Positions 8,946 through 15,654 of a stretch of DNA of 46,347 nt are shown here, in pieces. This DNA comes from Lachnospiraceae bacterium (GTDB taxonomy: Bacteria; Bacillota; Clostridia; Lachnospirales; Lachnospiraceae), in NCBI GenBank assembly GCA_023664345.1, contig JAMPFQ010000027.1, forward strand, positions 6,734 to 53,080, given 5' to 3'. Every line of letters begins with the position of its first letter. Position 1 is the first letter of the stretch. Below the pieces are notes generated by a model. That model was not told the DNA's origin and made no database searches. It was given only the letters and a program-made list of their open reading frames with translations. Position numbers and translations under genes: made by a program.

Positions 8946-8998
8946 CGCTGACTTCCCGTGTTGCCGCGATCTGTGAGCAGTCTGGCGGAGGGAAGATT

Positions 8999-9196
8999 AT
9001 GGTATCATCAAAAGGAAAGAGAAAACTGGAATACAATGGAACTGTTTACTATTGGTTTGTCAGGAAAAATGCTGCGGGTATTCCGAGGATCCACATTTTG
9101 TCGGAAGATAAAAGGGTCAATCTGGAATACCCCTGCATGGACAGTGAGGTGCCGGTGGTTCCGGCTTATATCAGGGAACTTTTAAAAGGACAGTGA
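8999..9196 (+). CDS. Small basic protein of unknown function
   Basis: The protein has 65 residues: a basic N-terminus (MVSSKGKRKLEY) then a strand-rich core (GTVYYWFVRKNAAGIPRIHIL) ending in a helix. It looks like a small beta-barrel or immunity-like fold, but no family is recognised. The start at 8999 is chosen because GGAGGGAAG lies 7-12 bases upstream. An earlier ATG at 8942 overlaps the lysA stop and has no ribosome binding site. Its stop at 9196 is 14 bases before the LD-carboxypeptidase start, so the two are probably translated from one message. Confidence 0.65.
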   Translation: MVSSKGKRKLEYNGTVYYWFVRKNAAGIPRIHILSEDKRVNLEYPCMDSEVPVVPAYIRELLKGQ

Positions 9197-9210
9197 TTTT
9201 GGAGGGAAAG

Positions 9211-10278
9211 ATGCGATTTCCGAAATTTTTACAAAAAGGAGGAACCATAGGGTTTATGGCTCCTTCTTTTGGATGTGCAACAGAGCCTTATACGAGTGCG
9301 TTTGACCATGCCCTGAAAAGATTGGAAGAAGCAGGGTACAGGACGGTTTTGGGATCAAACTGTTACGAGAGTGTGGGCGTGGGTATCAGCAATGCCCCTG
9401 AAAAATGCGGAGCGGAGGTCATGGAGATGTTTGGCAGGGAGGATGTGGACTGCCTGATCTCCTGCGGCGGCGGGGAGTTGATGTGCGAGATCCTGCCTTT
9501 TGTGGATTTTAAAAAGCTGGCGGAAATGGAGCCGAAATGGTTCATGGGGTATTCCGACAATACCAATCTGACTTACCTGCTTGCCACGCTGGCGGATACC
9601 GCTTCCGTATACGGACCCTGCGCGGGGGCATTTGGCATGGAACCCTGGCATGAGTCGGTGGGAGACGCGCTTGGGGTGTTGACGGGAGAACGTCAGTCCG
9701 TGCACGGTTATGAACTGTGGGAGAAAGAGAGCCTTAAGGATGAGGAGAACCCGCTGACTCCCTATCATGTGACGGAGCCGCTGCGGCTTAGGAGTTTTGT
9801 GGGGATGCAGGAAATATGCTTTCCGGAGGCTGGCAGTCTTACAGAAACGAACGCCCCTCTCCGGTTCTCGGGCAGGCTTCTGGGCGGATGCCTGGACTGT
9901 CTGGCGAATCTCTCCGGAACACGGTTTGACAGGACCGTGGAGTTTGTGGAGAAATATCGGGGGGACGGCATCATCTGGTTTTTGGAAGCCTGCGACCTGA
10001 ACGTATTTTCCATCCGCCGGGCCATGTGGCAGCTGGAGGAAACGGGCTGGTTCCGACATGTAAAAGGTTTCCTGATCGGCAGACCCTTAAACGGCGGGGA
10101 GATGATGGGACTGGACGCGTACCGGGCCGTGCTGGAGGTGGCTGGCAGGAAAGGAGTGCCCGTGGTCATGGATGTGGATCTGGGGCATCTGCCTCCCATG
10201 ATGCCGCTCATCGTGGGCAGTCTGGCGGATGTGGCGGTATTTGGGAATACGATCGATGTGAAGATGAAGCTGGTGTAG
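9211..10278 (+). CDS. S66-family LD-carboxypeptidase / MccF-like peptidase
   Basis: This serine peptidase family cleaves L,D bonds in murein tetrapeptides during cell-wall recycling, or inactivates microcin C-like compounds (MccF branch). The expected Ser-Glu-His triad is visible: S115 in the nucleophile elbow GYSDNT, E259 in WFLEACD, and H326 in DLGHLPPM. The N-terminal KGGTIGFMAPSF and the CGGGE motif are typical. At 355 residues it is at the long end of the family. ATG 9211 follows GGAGGGAAAG closely; an upstream ATG at 9193 would contain that ribosome binding site. There is no signal peptide, so a cytoplasmic location is inferred. Proximity to ddh and lysA fits diaminopimelate-containing murein recycling. 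Confidence 0.88.
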   Translation: MRFPKFLQKGGTIGFMAPSFGCATEPYTSAFDHALKRLEEAGYRTVLGSNCYESVGVGISNAPEKCGAEVMEMFGREDVDCLISCGGGELMCEILPFVDFKKLAEMEPKWFMGYSDNTNLTYLLATLADTASVYGPCAGAFGMEPWHESVGDALGVLTGERQSVHGYELWEKESLKDEENPLTPYHVTEPLRLRSFVGMQEICFPEAGSLTETNAPLRFSGRLLGGCLDCLANLSGTRFDRTVEFVEKYRGDGIIWFLEACDLNVFSIRRAMWQLEETGWFRHVKGFLIGRPLNGGEMMGLDAYRAVLEVAGRKGVPVVMDVDLGHLPPMMPLIVGSLADVAVFGNTIDVKMKLV

Positions 10279-10341
10279 AATCCTGAAAAGGCTTATGAGA
10301 GTTTCAGTGGTTGAAGAAATGATGGGTTCGAGGAGGATTCT

Positions 10342-10947
10342 ATGGCTCTGGAAAATAAACTTGGCATTAGCGACCCGGCAGAACTTGCAAGGATGGAAGA
10401 GAAAATAAGCAAAAGAAAAGCTGTCGGATTATATGAAAGCAATCTGGTTGAGGAATTTAAAATTGGGAAATTTTCGGGGCTTGTAAAGATCCATAAATTT
10501 CTTTTTGATGAGATATATAGCTTTGCGGGAAAAGTAAGGACGGTAAATATTGCAAAGGGAAATTTCAGATTTGCACCTGTGATGTATCTGGAAGCGGCGC
10601 TAAAACATATTGATGAAATGCCGCAGTCAACTTATGATGAAATAATCGAAAAATATGTGGAAATGAATGCAGCCCATCCTTTCAGGGAAGGAAACGGGAG
10701 AAGTACGCGTATTTGGCTGGATCTGATCCTGAAAAAGGAATTAAGGCTGGTCGTGGATTGGAGTAAGGTTGATAAAGAGGATTATTTACTTGCTATGGAA
10801 AGAAGTCCCATTAAGGATGTGGAGATCAAGGTATTGCTTAAGGACGCGCTGACAGATCGGATAGATAACAGGGAAGTATACATGAAAGGAATCGATGCAA
10901 GCTATTATTATGAAGGATATCATATCTTTAAGTCAGAAGACCTGTAA
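10342..10947 (+). CDS. Fic/DOC-family protein, likely AMP-transferase
   Basis: The 201-residue protein has the complete Fic catalytic motif HPFREGNGR at residues 112-120, with the catalytic His at 112. The preceding helices (EFKIGKFSGLVKIHKFLFDEIYSFAGKVRTVNI) are typical of the Fic core. Fic proteins usually transfer AMP from ATP onto a protein Ser, Thr or Tyr. The N-terminal DPAELARMEEKISKRKAVGLYES segment is common in stand-alone bacterial Fic proteins. No clear inhibitory (S/T)xxxE(G/N) helix is obvious, and no small antitoxin gene adjoins it. SD GAGGAGG precedes ATG 10342. The gene is clearly more AT-rich than its neighbours and sits beside a tRNA gene, which suggests horizontal acquisition. 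Confidence 0.9.
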   Translation: MALENKLGISDPAELARMEEKISKRKAVGLYESNLVEEFKIGKFSGLVKIHKFLFDEIYSFAGKVRTVNIAKGNFRFAPVMYLEAALKHIDEMPQSTYDEIIEKYVEMNAAHPFREGNGRSTRIWLDLILKKELRLVVDWSKVDKEDYLLAMERSPIKDVEIKVLLKDALTDRIDNREVYMKGIDASYYYEGYHIFKSEDL

Positions 10948-10974
10948 TAAAGATCAAAACACAATATTTTAAGG

Positions 10975-11013
10975 GAAAAGAGCCGAAAACATTGATTGAT
11001 CCATGTTTTCGGC
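10975..11013 (-). terminator. Intrinsic terminator of tRNA-Leu
   Basis: On the minus strand an 11-bp perfect stem (GCCGAAAACAT/ATGTTTTCGGC) is followed by TCTTTTC, directly downstream of the tRNA. It has no T-run on the + strand. Confidence 0.85.
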
Positions 11014-11026
11014 CCTATCACTTTCA

Positions 11027-11109
11027 TGCCGGCAGCGGGACTTGAACCCGCACGTGGTTGCCCACAACAGATTTTGAGTCTGCCTCGTCTGCCATTCCGA
11101 CACGCCGGC
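11027..11109 (-). tRNA. tRNA-Leu (anticodon CAA)
   Basis: This 83-nt class II tRNA folds with a 7-bp acceptor stem (GCCGGCG/TGCCGGC with one G-U pair) and discriminator A. Its anticodon arm has loop CTCAAAA, giving anticodon CAA for UUG codons. It has a long variable arm and a T-arm GCGGG-TTCAAGT-CCCGC. The 3' CCA is not encoded. A promoter lies upstream and a terminator downstream on the minus strand, so it is a monocistronic tRNA unit. Confidence 0.97.
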
Positions 11110-11136
11110 ATTTGCGAAAGATTTCGCAACAACCTG

Positions 11137-11165
11137 ATTTTATCATAGAAAGCCCTGCTTGGCAA
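11137..11165 (-). promoter_or_regulatory. Promoter of tRNA-Leu
   Basis: Read on the minus strand, TTGCCA and TAAAAT are separated by 17 bases. A TTGCGAAA-TC-TTTCGCAA hairpin lies between this promoter and the mature tRNA 5' end. Confidence 0.7.
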
Positions 11166-11192
11166 GCAGTTTTTATTGATTCCGGGAAAAGC

Positions 11193-11221
11193 TTTACACG
11201 TCAGAAATTGATCGCTATAAT
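11193..11221 (+). promoter_or_regulatory. Promoter of the DegV gene
   Basis: TTTACA and a perfect TATAAT are separated by 17 bases, 38 bases before the ATG. The -35/-10 pair closely resembles the one at 27977-28005. Confidence 0.8.
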
Positions 11222-11259
11222 GAAAGTGTTCTGAATTCATAAGAAAAGAGAGGATTCCC

Positions 11260-12147
11260 ATGTCAGAGTATGTGTTAAGCTGTTGTTCCACAGCAGATCT
11301 GTCCAAGGAACATTTTAACAGAAGAGATATCAGGTATGTCTGCTTCCACTGCACCCTGGGAGGAACGGAATACCCGGATGATCTGGGGGAGTCGCTTCCG
11401 CCCGCGGAACTGTACCGCAGGATGGTGGCGGGGGAGGAGGCCAGAACCTCCCAGGTGAGCGCGGGAGATTATGAGGCTTTTTTTGAAGAAAGCCTGAAAG
11501 CGGGAAAGGATATCCTGCATGTGACGCTCTCCACCGGGATCTCCGGCACCTATAATTCGGCCTGTGTGGCAAAGGATGAACTGCTGGAGCGTTACCCGGA
11601 GAGGAAGATTTATATCGTGGATTCCCTGGGAGCCTCCAGCGGATACGGACTGATCATGGAGACGCTGGCGGACAGGCGCGACGAGGGGATGTCCATTGAC
11701 GAACTGTATCACTGGACAGAGGAAAATAAGCTGAATCTGCACCATTGGTTCTTTTCCACCGACCTGACCTTCTACATCAGGGGTGGGCGCATCTCCAAAA
11801 CGGCGGGCTTCATCGGTTCGGTCATGGGGATCTGTCCCCTGCTGAACATGGACAATGAGGGAAGGCTGATTCCCAGGGAAAAGGTCCGCACTAAGCGGAA
11901 AGTCATCAGCCGGATCGTGGAGAAGATGGAGCAGCATGCCCAGGGCGGGCTGGATTATTCCGGCAAATGTTATCTCAGCCATTCGGAATGCCTGGAAGAT
12001 GCAAAAGCGGTGGCGGCGCTGGTGGAGGACAGGTTTCAAAAGCTGGATGGGAAAGTGGAGATATTTCCCATCGGGGCGACCATAGGAAGCCATACGGGCC
12101 CCGGCACGATCGCGTTGTTTTTCTGGGGAGATGAGAGGAAAAGTTAG
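11260..12147 (+). CDS. DegV family fatty-acid-binding protein
   Basis: DegV (FakB-type) proteins bind a fatty acid and present it to the FakA kinase, or carry lipid in related roles. The signatures are present in order: the TSQVSAGDYEAFFEE segment, the lipid-head-group loop TLSTGISGTYNSA, IVDSLGASSGYG, FYIRGGRISKTAGFIGS, and the terminal GATIGSHTGPGTIALFFWG. The length (295 residues) is typical. SD AGAGAGGA precedes ATG 11260, behind a strong promoter. No fakA-like kinase gene is in the window, so the partner must be elsewhere. A new promoter overlaps its 3' end. Confidence 0.94.
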   Translation: MSEYVLSCCSTADLSKEHFNRRDIRYVCFHCTLGGTEYPDDLGESLPPAELYRRMVAGEEARTSQVSAGDYEAFFEESLKAGKDILHVTLSTGISGTYNSACVAKDELLERYPERKIYIVDSLGASSGYGLIMETLADRRDEGMSIDELYHWTEENKLNLHHWFFSTDLTFYIRGGRISKTAGFIGSVMGICPLLNMDNEGRLIPREKVRTKRKVISRIVEKMEQHAQGGLDYSGKCYLSHSECLEDAKAVAALVEDRFQKLDGKVEIFPIGATIGSHTGPGTIALFFWGDERKS

Positions 12148-12154
12148 TCAGCGG

Positions 12155-12183
12155 TTGCACTTCTGAATTTGCTGGATTATAAT
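12155..12183 (+). promoter_or_regulatory. Promoter upstream of the 140-residue protein gene
   Basis: TTGCAC and TATAAT are separated by 17 bases, just after the DegV stop and 77 bases before the next start. Confidence 0.75.
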
Positions 12184-12259
12184 GGAAGAAAATATATGTG
12201 CGCTGAAGAACGCAGGGGACGTTTCAGGTGTTGGCTGTTTATAAGAGGAGGAGTAGGTC

Positions 12260-12682
12260 ATGGCAAAACTGATCATAACCGTGGAGGGCGGAAAATTTAC
12301 GCAGACGTTGAGTTTTTTGGACAGAAATATCAAGGATAACAGGTATATTTATGAGAACGGCAATGAGTCGGGGATCATGGAAGATCCGGAGGAAGTCTAT
12401 GAGGATGTGCCGGAGTGCAGCCGTATCGCTGAGCAGTATGAGGAACTGCTGAAGGCCCTGGATCTGGGCAAAAGGCAGATTACCGGCATTATGCGCCAGT
12501 TAAACGCACTGGAAAAGACCATGGATCCCTATGTGATCCCATCATCGGACAACGGGCAGGAACACGTTATTACCCTGGATAATGGCGATCTGGACAAGCT
12601 TGCCAGGCTTGTAAATGTGAAAGAATTCGAGAATGATAAGAATATCGAGGATGCGGTCAGGGCGCTGATCCGCAGGGGATAG
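12260..12682 (+). CDS. Cytoplasmic protein of unknown function, predicted helical centre
   Basis: No family is recognised. The 140-residue acidic protein starts with strands (MAKLIITVEGGKFTQTLSFLDR). A central helical or coiled-coil-like segment (RIAEQYEELLKALDLGKRQITGIMRQLNALEKTM) is followed by a C-terminal helix. There are no membrane segments. SD AGGAGGAG precedes ATG 12260. It has its own promoter and is closed by a strong intrinsic terminator, so it appears to be a single-gene unit. Confidence 0.75.
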   Translation: MAKLIITVEGGKFTQTLSFLDRNIKDNRYIYENGNESGIMEDPEEVYEDVPECSRIAEQYEELLKALDLGKRQITGIMRQLNALEKTMDPYVIPSSDNGQEHVITLDNGDLDKLARLVNVKEFENDKNIEDAVRALIRRG

Positions 12683-12693
12683 TTCGGAATGAG

Positions 12694-12722
12694 AGAGTGC
12701 CGGTCATTTTGGCACTCTTTTT
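12694..12722 (+). terminator. Intrinsic terminator after the 140-residue protein gene
   Basis: The stem AGAGTGCC/GGCACTCT has a 9-base loop and is followed by TTTT. Confidence 0.9.
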
Positions 12723-12758
12723 CAGATATGATAGAGATAAAAATGCGGGAGGCGGCTT

Positions 12759-13931
12759 ATGGGATTGTTTGGAAAGAAGAAGTCCGGGAAAGCGGAGGAA
12801 AGACGGACTCAGATGGGACAGGAAGAGAGTCAGTATCAGAAAGAGCAGACAAAAGCGGCAGCGGAAGAAAGGCAGAAAGCATCAGCGGAACAGAAGCAGC
12901 CGCAGATAAAAGAGTATATCAGGGGGGCAGGCGGGACCATCGTGACCAAGTCCATTTTAAGCGGCACATCCAGGCTGAAATGGATCTTCCGGCAGGAGAT
13001 CGGGGAGGGGAACGGCTGGGTGGCTTTCGGGGACACGGACAGCCAGGAGTATGTGAACGACGCCAAAAATATGGAGATCGTTGATTTTAATGTACTGGCA
13101 AATATTGAGCCTGCGGTGGTGAATATCTTTTATATGCCCATGGGCAGCGACCTGGAATTTCGCTCCGATGAGACCGGGAAATATTTCGTAGATACCAGGA
13201 CCGGGCAGGAAATCAGGGAGCCGGTGAAGCACCCGGGCCAGATCGCCTTTGAGAAAAATCTGAAATTCCTGAACAGGGAGAGTTACCCGCTGGAGTTTTT
13301 CCAGGGGCTTTTTACCACAAACGGTAAGACAGAAGTTGTCCGGGCGGGGGAAGTGGATCTGCCCACCGGGGAGATTGTCCTTGCGGATCCTCTTGCCTAT
13401 CTGGGGAGCAAGTATGAGACGGTTCTGGATAGAAAAGTCCCTGCGGGCAGCTATCCCGTGGAACTGTCGGTCTGCCGTTCCCGGATCGTGGGACTGCGTT
13501 ATGCGGCGGCAAGACTTCTGATTGGCACGAAACCTGCTGTTCGCTATGAGATCGCCATGCCCAAAGGGGAAGTGGAGAAGTCCGGCAATTTCACGTTCTT
13601 CGGCGTGGATACCGGGCTTGCCTGTATCGCGGACGCGCAGACCGCACAGGAAAACCGGGCGTTTTTTGAAAAATGGGAGAGGGAAAATCCGGGAAAGAAC
13701 AAGTATACGGATTATTTCGCGGCGTTTTTCCAGAAAAGTTACGAAGCCCGTCCGGAGTTCCAGAACCGGGGCGGAAGCTGCCTTGAGTGGCGTCTGCCGG
13801 AGAGCGGGCAGAGGGTCGTCATGTTTGCCAGCGGCATGGGGGACGGCATATTCAGCGGATATTGGGGAATGGACGAGGACGGCGGGATCGCCTGTCTGGT
13901 GGTGCCCTTTATGAATCCGGAGTTTTTCTAA
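12759..13931 (+). CDS. DUF2185 (Imm33-like) - DUF4241 fusion protein
   Basis: The 390-residue protein begins with a charged, low-complexity head (about residues 1-45). A DUF2185/Imm33-like domain follows (about 48-135; TKSILSGTSRLKWIFRQE, NGWVAFGDTDSQEYVNDAKN). The C-terminal DUF4241 domain covers about 190-390 (PTGEIVLADPLAYLG, VPAGSYPVELSV, GVDTGLACIAD, and YWGMDEDGGIACLVVPF). DUF2185-type domains are known among immunity proteins of polymorphic toxin systems; the function of DUF4241 is unknown to me. No toxin gene adjoins it. The next gene encodes an ADP-ribosylglycohydrolase, so a protective or damage-reversal role is possible but is inference. SD GGGAGGCGG precedes ATG 12759. Confidence 0.75.
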   Translation: MGLFGKKKSGKAEERRTQMGQEESQYQKEQTKAAAEERQKASAEQKQPQIKEYIRGAGGTIVTKSILSGTSRLKWIFRQEIGEGNGWVAFGDTDSQEYVNDAKNMEIVDFNVLANIEPAVVNIFYMPMGSDLEFRSDETGKYFVDTRTGQEIREPVKHPGQIAFEKNLKFLNRESYPLEFFQGLFTTNGKTEVVRAGEVDLPTGEIVLADPLAYLGSKYETVLDRKVPAGSYPVELSVCRSRIVGLRYAAARLLIGTKPAVRYEIAMPKGEVEKSGNFTFFGVDTGLACIADAQTAQENRAFFEKWERENPGKNKYTDYFAAFFQKSYEARPEFQNRGGSCLEWRLPESGQRVVMFASGMGDGIFSGYWGMDEDGGIACLVVPFMNPEFF

Positions 13932-13971
13932 TCGGGCATCCCGCTAAAGGGCGGGGTTATTCCCGCGGGCA

Positions 13972-14033
13972 ATGAGCCACAAGTCCAGGGAATCATGATT
14001 CCCTTGGACCTTGGCGAATGCCGCGAGGGTCAA
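13972..14033. repeat. Long imperfect hairpin element
   Basis: CGCGG(G)CA pairs with TGCCGCG, GCCA with TGGC, and the core AGTCCA-GGGAATC/GATTCCC-TTGGAC forms a long stem with small bulges. It follows the DUF4241 stop and a small CCCGC/GCGGG hairpin. It may be transcribed as mRNA tail structure. Confidence 0.7.
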
Positions 14034-14066
14034 ATACCCCGCAGCTTGCTGCGTTGCAAGATGGAT

Positions 14067-14093
14067 ACCCCGTCAGCTTGCTGCGGGGTCTTT
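14067..14093 (+). terminator. Intrinsic terminator with ACCCCG-CAGC stem
   Basis: ACCCCG(T)CAGC-TT-GCTGCGGGGT is followed by CTTT. A partial copy of the same motif (ATACCCCGCAGCTTGCTGCG) lies about 30 bases upstream, so the terminator unit is partly duplicated. Confidence 0.75.
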
Positions 14094-14137
14094 GATTGAC
14101 TTTTCTGTTTTAGTCCTGTATGAAGGAGTGTCAAAAG

Positions 14138-15079
14138 ATGATGAAAGATAAAATTGCGGGCGGCTTGTTCGGGCTGCTTATCGGGGATGCCCTCGGTGTT
14201 CCCTATGAATTTCATACAGCGGACCAGCTGCCCCCTTATGAGGAGATCGAGATGACGCCGCCGAAAGGGTTTCACAGGGCTCATTCCGGGGTGGAGGCGG
14301 GCACATGGTCGGATGACGGGGCCCAGGCGCTCTGCCTGTTGGACAGCCTTGTGAGCCAGGGAGGATTTTCCCTGGAACATTTTTCGGATCTTCTTTTAAG
14401 CTGGTATGTGGACGGAACCTGGGCGGTGGGAAATGATGTGTTCGACGTGGGAGTCCAGACCAGTTATGCCCTTGTGGCATATAAAAGGGGGAAGCCAGTC
14501 CGGGAGTGCGGCATGCTGAACCCGGAGGGAAAGGGAAACGGCGCGCTGATGCGGGCGCTTCCCCTTGCGCTGTGGCATGAGGATCGGGAAAAGCTGGTGC
14601 AGGACGCCCACAGCCAATGCCTGATCACCCACGGGCATCCCTGTAACCAGGTCTGCTGCGCACTGTACTGCCTTACAGCAAGAGCCCTGCTGGAGGGAGC
14701 ACAGGCGCAGGAAGCAATAAACGACAGTGTGGCGGTTCTGCGGCAGATGTACCGGAACATGCCGGAATATGAGAAAGAGCTGGAGTGGAGCATCCGTCCG
14801 GGGACTGTCTGGGAAGGCATGGGAATGGGATATGTGGTGGACTGCCTGCGGAGCGCCTTTATGATACTGGAACAGACGGCCAGCTATGAGGAAGCGGTGA
14901 AGAGGGCCATCCTGCTGGGAAATGACACGGATACCACGGCTTGCGTGACTGGCGGGCTTGCGGGGATCCTGTATGGCTGCCAGGGTATCCCGGAGCGTTG
15001 GATGTCCGCGTTGCGGGAGAGGGAGAAAGCGGAAGGACTTTTGGAGCGGTGGGATTTAGCAAGGAGAACAAAACAGTGA
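14138..15079 (+). CDS. ADP-ribosylglycohydrolase (DraG/ARH family)
   Basis: This family hydrolyses ADP-ribose from proteins, nucleic acids or small molecules with a binuclear Mg site. The metal-binding motifs are visible: TWSDDGAQ (D59, D60) and the C-terminal LGNDTDTTACVTGGLAG (N262, D263, D265). The start GGLFGLLIGDALGVPYEF is diagnostic. The length (313 residues) is normal. AAGGAG at 14123-14128 lies 9 bases before ATG 14138; the earlier ATG at 14120 overlaps it. The stop overlaps the GTG start of the next gene (GTGA), implying translational coupling. The substrate cannot be told from sequence. Confidence 0.93.
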   Translation: MMKDKIAGGLFGLLIGDALGVPYEFHTADQLPPYEEIEMTPPKGFHRAHSGVEAGTWSDDGAQALCLLDSLVSQGGFSLEHFSDLLLSWYVDGTWAVGNDVFDVGVQTSYALVAYKRGKPVRECGMLNPEGKGNGALMRALPLALWHEDREKLVQDAHSQCLITHGHPCNQVCCALYCLTARALLEGAQAQEAINDSVAVLRQMYRNMPEYEKELEWSIRPGTVWEGMGMGYVVDCLRSAFMILEQTASYEEAVKRAILLGNDTDTTACVTGGLAGILYGCQGIPERWMSALREREKAEGLLERWDLARRTKQ

Positions 15080-15468
15080 ACGAAGAATGGAAAAAGTTAT
15101 ATGAAGAAGCAATGAGCGTTTTGAATCCCCATGATGTTTCAAATAAAATGTGGGTAGGGAGTGTGGCATCTGCCGTACTCACGAAAAAAGGTAATATTTA
15201 TAAGGGTATATGCATTGATACGGACGGCTCTATAGGGATGTGCGCGGAAAGAAATGCTTTATCAACAATGCTTACATATGGCGAGAGTGAGATTACAAAA
15301 GTGGTTTCAGTATATAAAGATGGAAAGATAATTCCATCTTGTGGTATTTGTAGAGAATTTATGATGCATTTAGGCGGAGATGTGGAAAATATTGAAATTC
15401 TATTGGATCAAGAAGGGCGAACAACAAGATTGATTGATTTGTTGCCCGAATATCCACGACATAAATAA
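15076..15468 (+). CDS. Cytidine/blasticidin deaminase-like protein
   Basis: This small zinc deaminase has 130 residues. The zinc and proton-shuttle motif CAERNA gives C56 and E58, and SCGICRE gives C89 and C92. Family members deaminate free cytidine or related nucleosides, or blasticidin S; the substrate is not decidable here. The start is taken as GTG 15076, overlapping the ADP-ribosylglycohydrolase stop as GTGA. ATG 15112 would leave 118 residues. The gene is markedly more AT-rich than its neighbours, suggesting recent acquisition or a fused history with the upstream gene. Pairing with an ADP-ribosylglycohydrolase suggests a shared nucleoside or modification theme, as inference. Confidence 0.85.
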   Translation: MNEEWKKLYEEAMSVLNPHDVSNKMWVGSVASAVLTKKGNIYKGICIDTDGSIGMCAERNALSTMLTYGESEITKVVSVYKDGKIIPSCGICREFMMHLGGDVENIEILLDQEGRTTRLIDLLPEYPRHK

Positions 15469-15537
15469 ATTCCGGCTTATAAAGTAGTTGATAGAGGAAC
15501 ACTTTTCCAAAAAGAGAGTTGACTTTTTGACGGACAC

Positions 15538-15652
15538 TCCTGGCAGGAGGAAAAGATTGAAAATTGAAATTTTCAATCTCGGAATTTGTGACGCTGCGCG
15601 TCCCAAAGTTCCTGCAGATTCAAATGCCGCTTACGCGGCGGAATGAGAGGAA
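15538..15652 (+). promoter_or_regulatory. Hairpin array and possible short leader peptide upstream of GH115
   Basis: Four hairpins follow one another: CTCCT-GGC-AGGAG (15538-15550); the perfect 11-bp GATTGAAAATT-GA-AATTTTCAATC (15555-15578); GGAATTT...AAAGTTCC with an inner GACGC/GCGTC (15581-15612); and GCCGC-TTAC-GCGGC, within the 31-bp cassette at 15622-15652. AGGAGG at 15546-15551 could serve a TTG start at 15557 with 28 codons ending in TGA at 15644-15646, just before the GH115 start. Whether that peptide is made is unknown. Confidence 0.5.
15622..15652 (+). repeat. 31-bp RBS-carrying cassette, copy 1
   Basis: It matches 37578-37608 at 28 of 31 positions. It forms a GCCGC-type hairpin followed by GAGAGG, which is the ribosome binding site of the GH115 gene. 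Confidence 0.8.
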
Positions 15653-15654
15653 GG

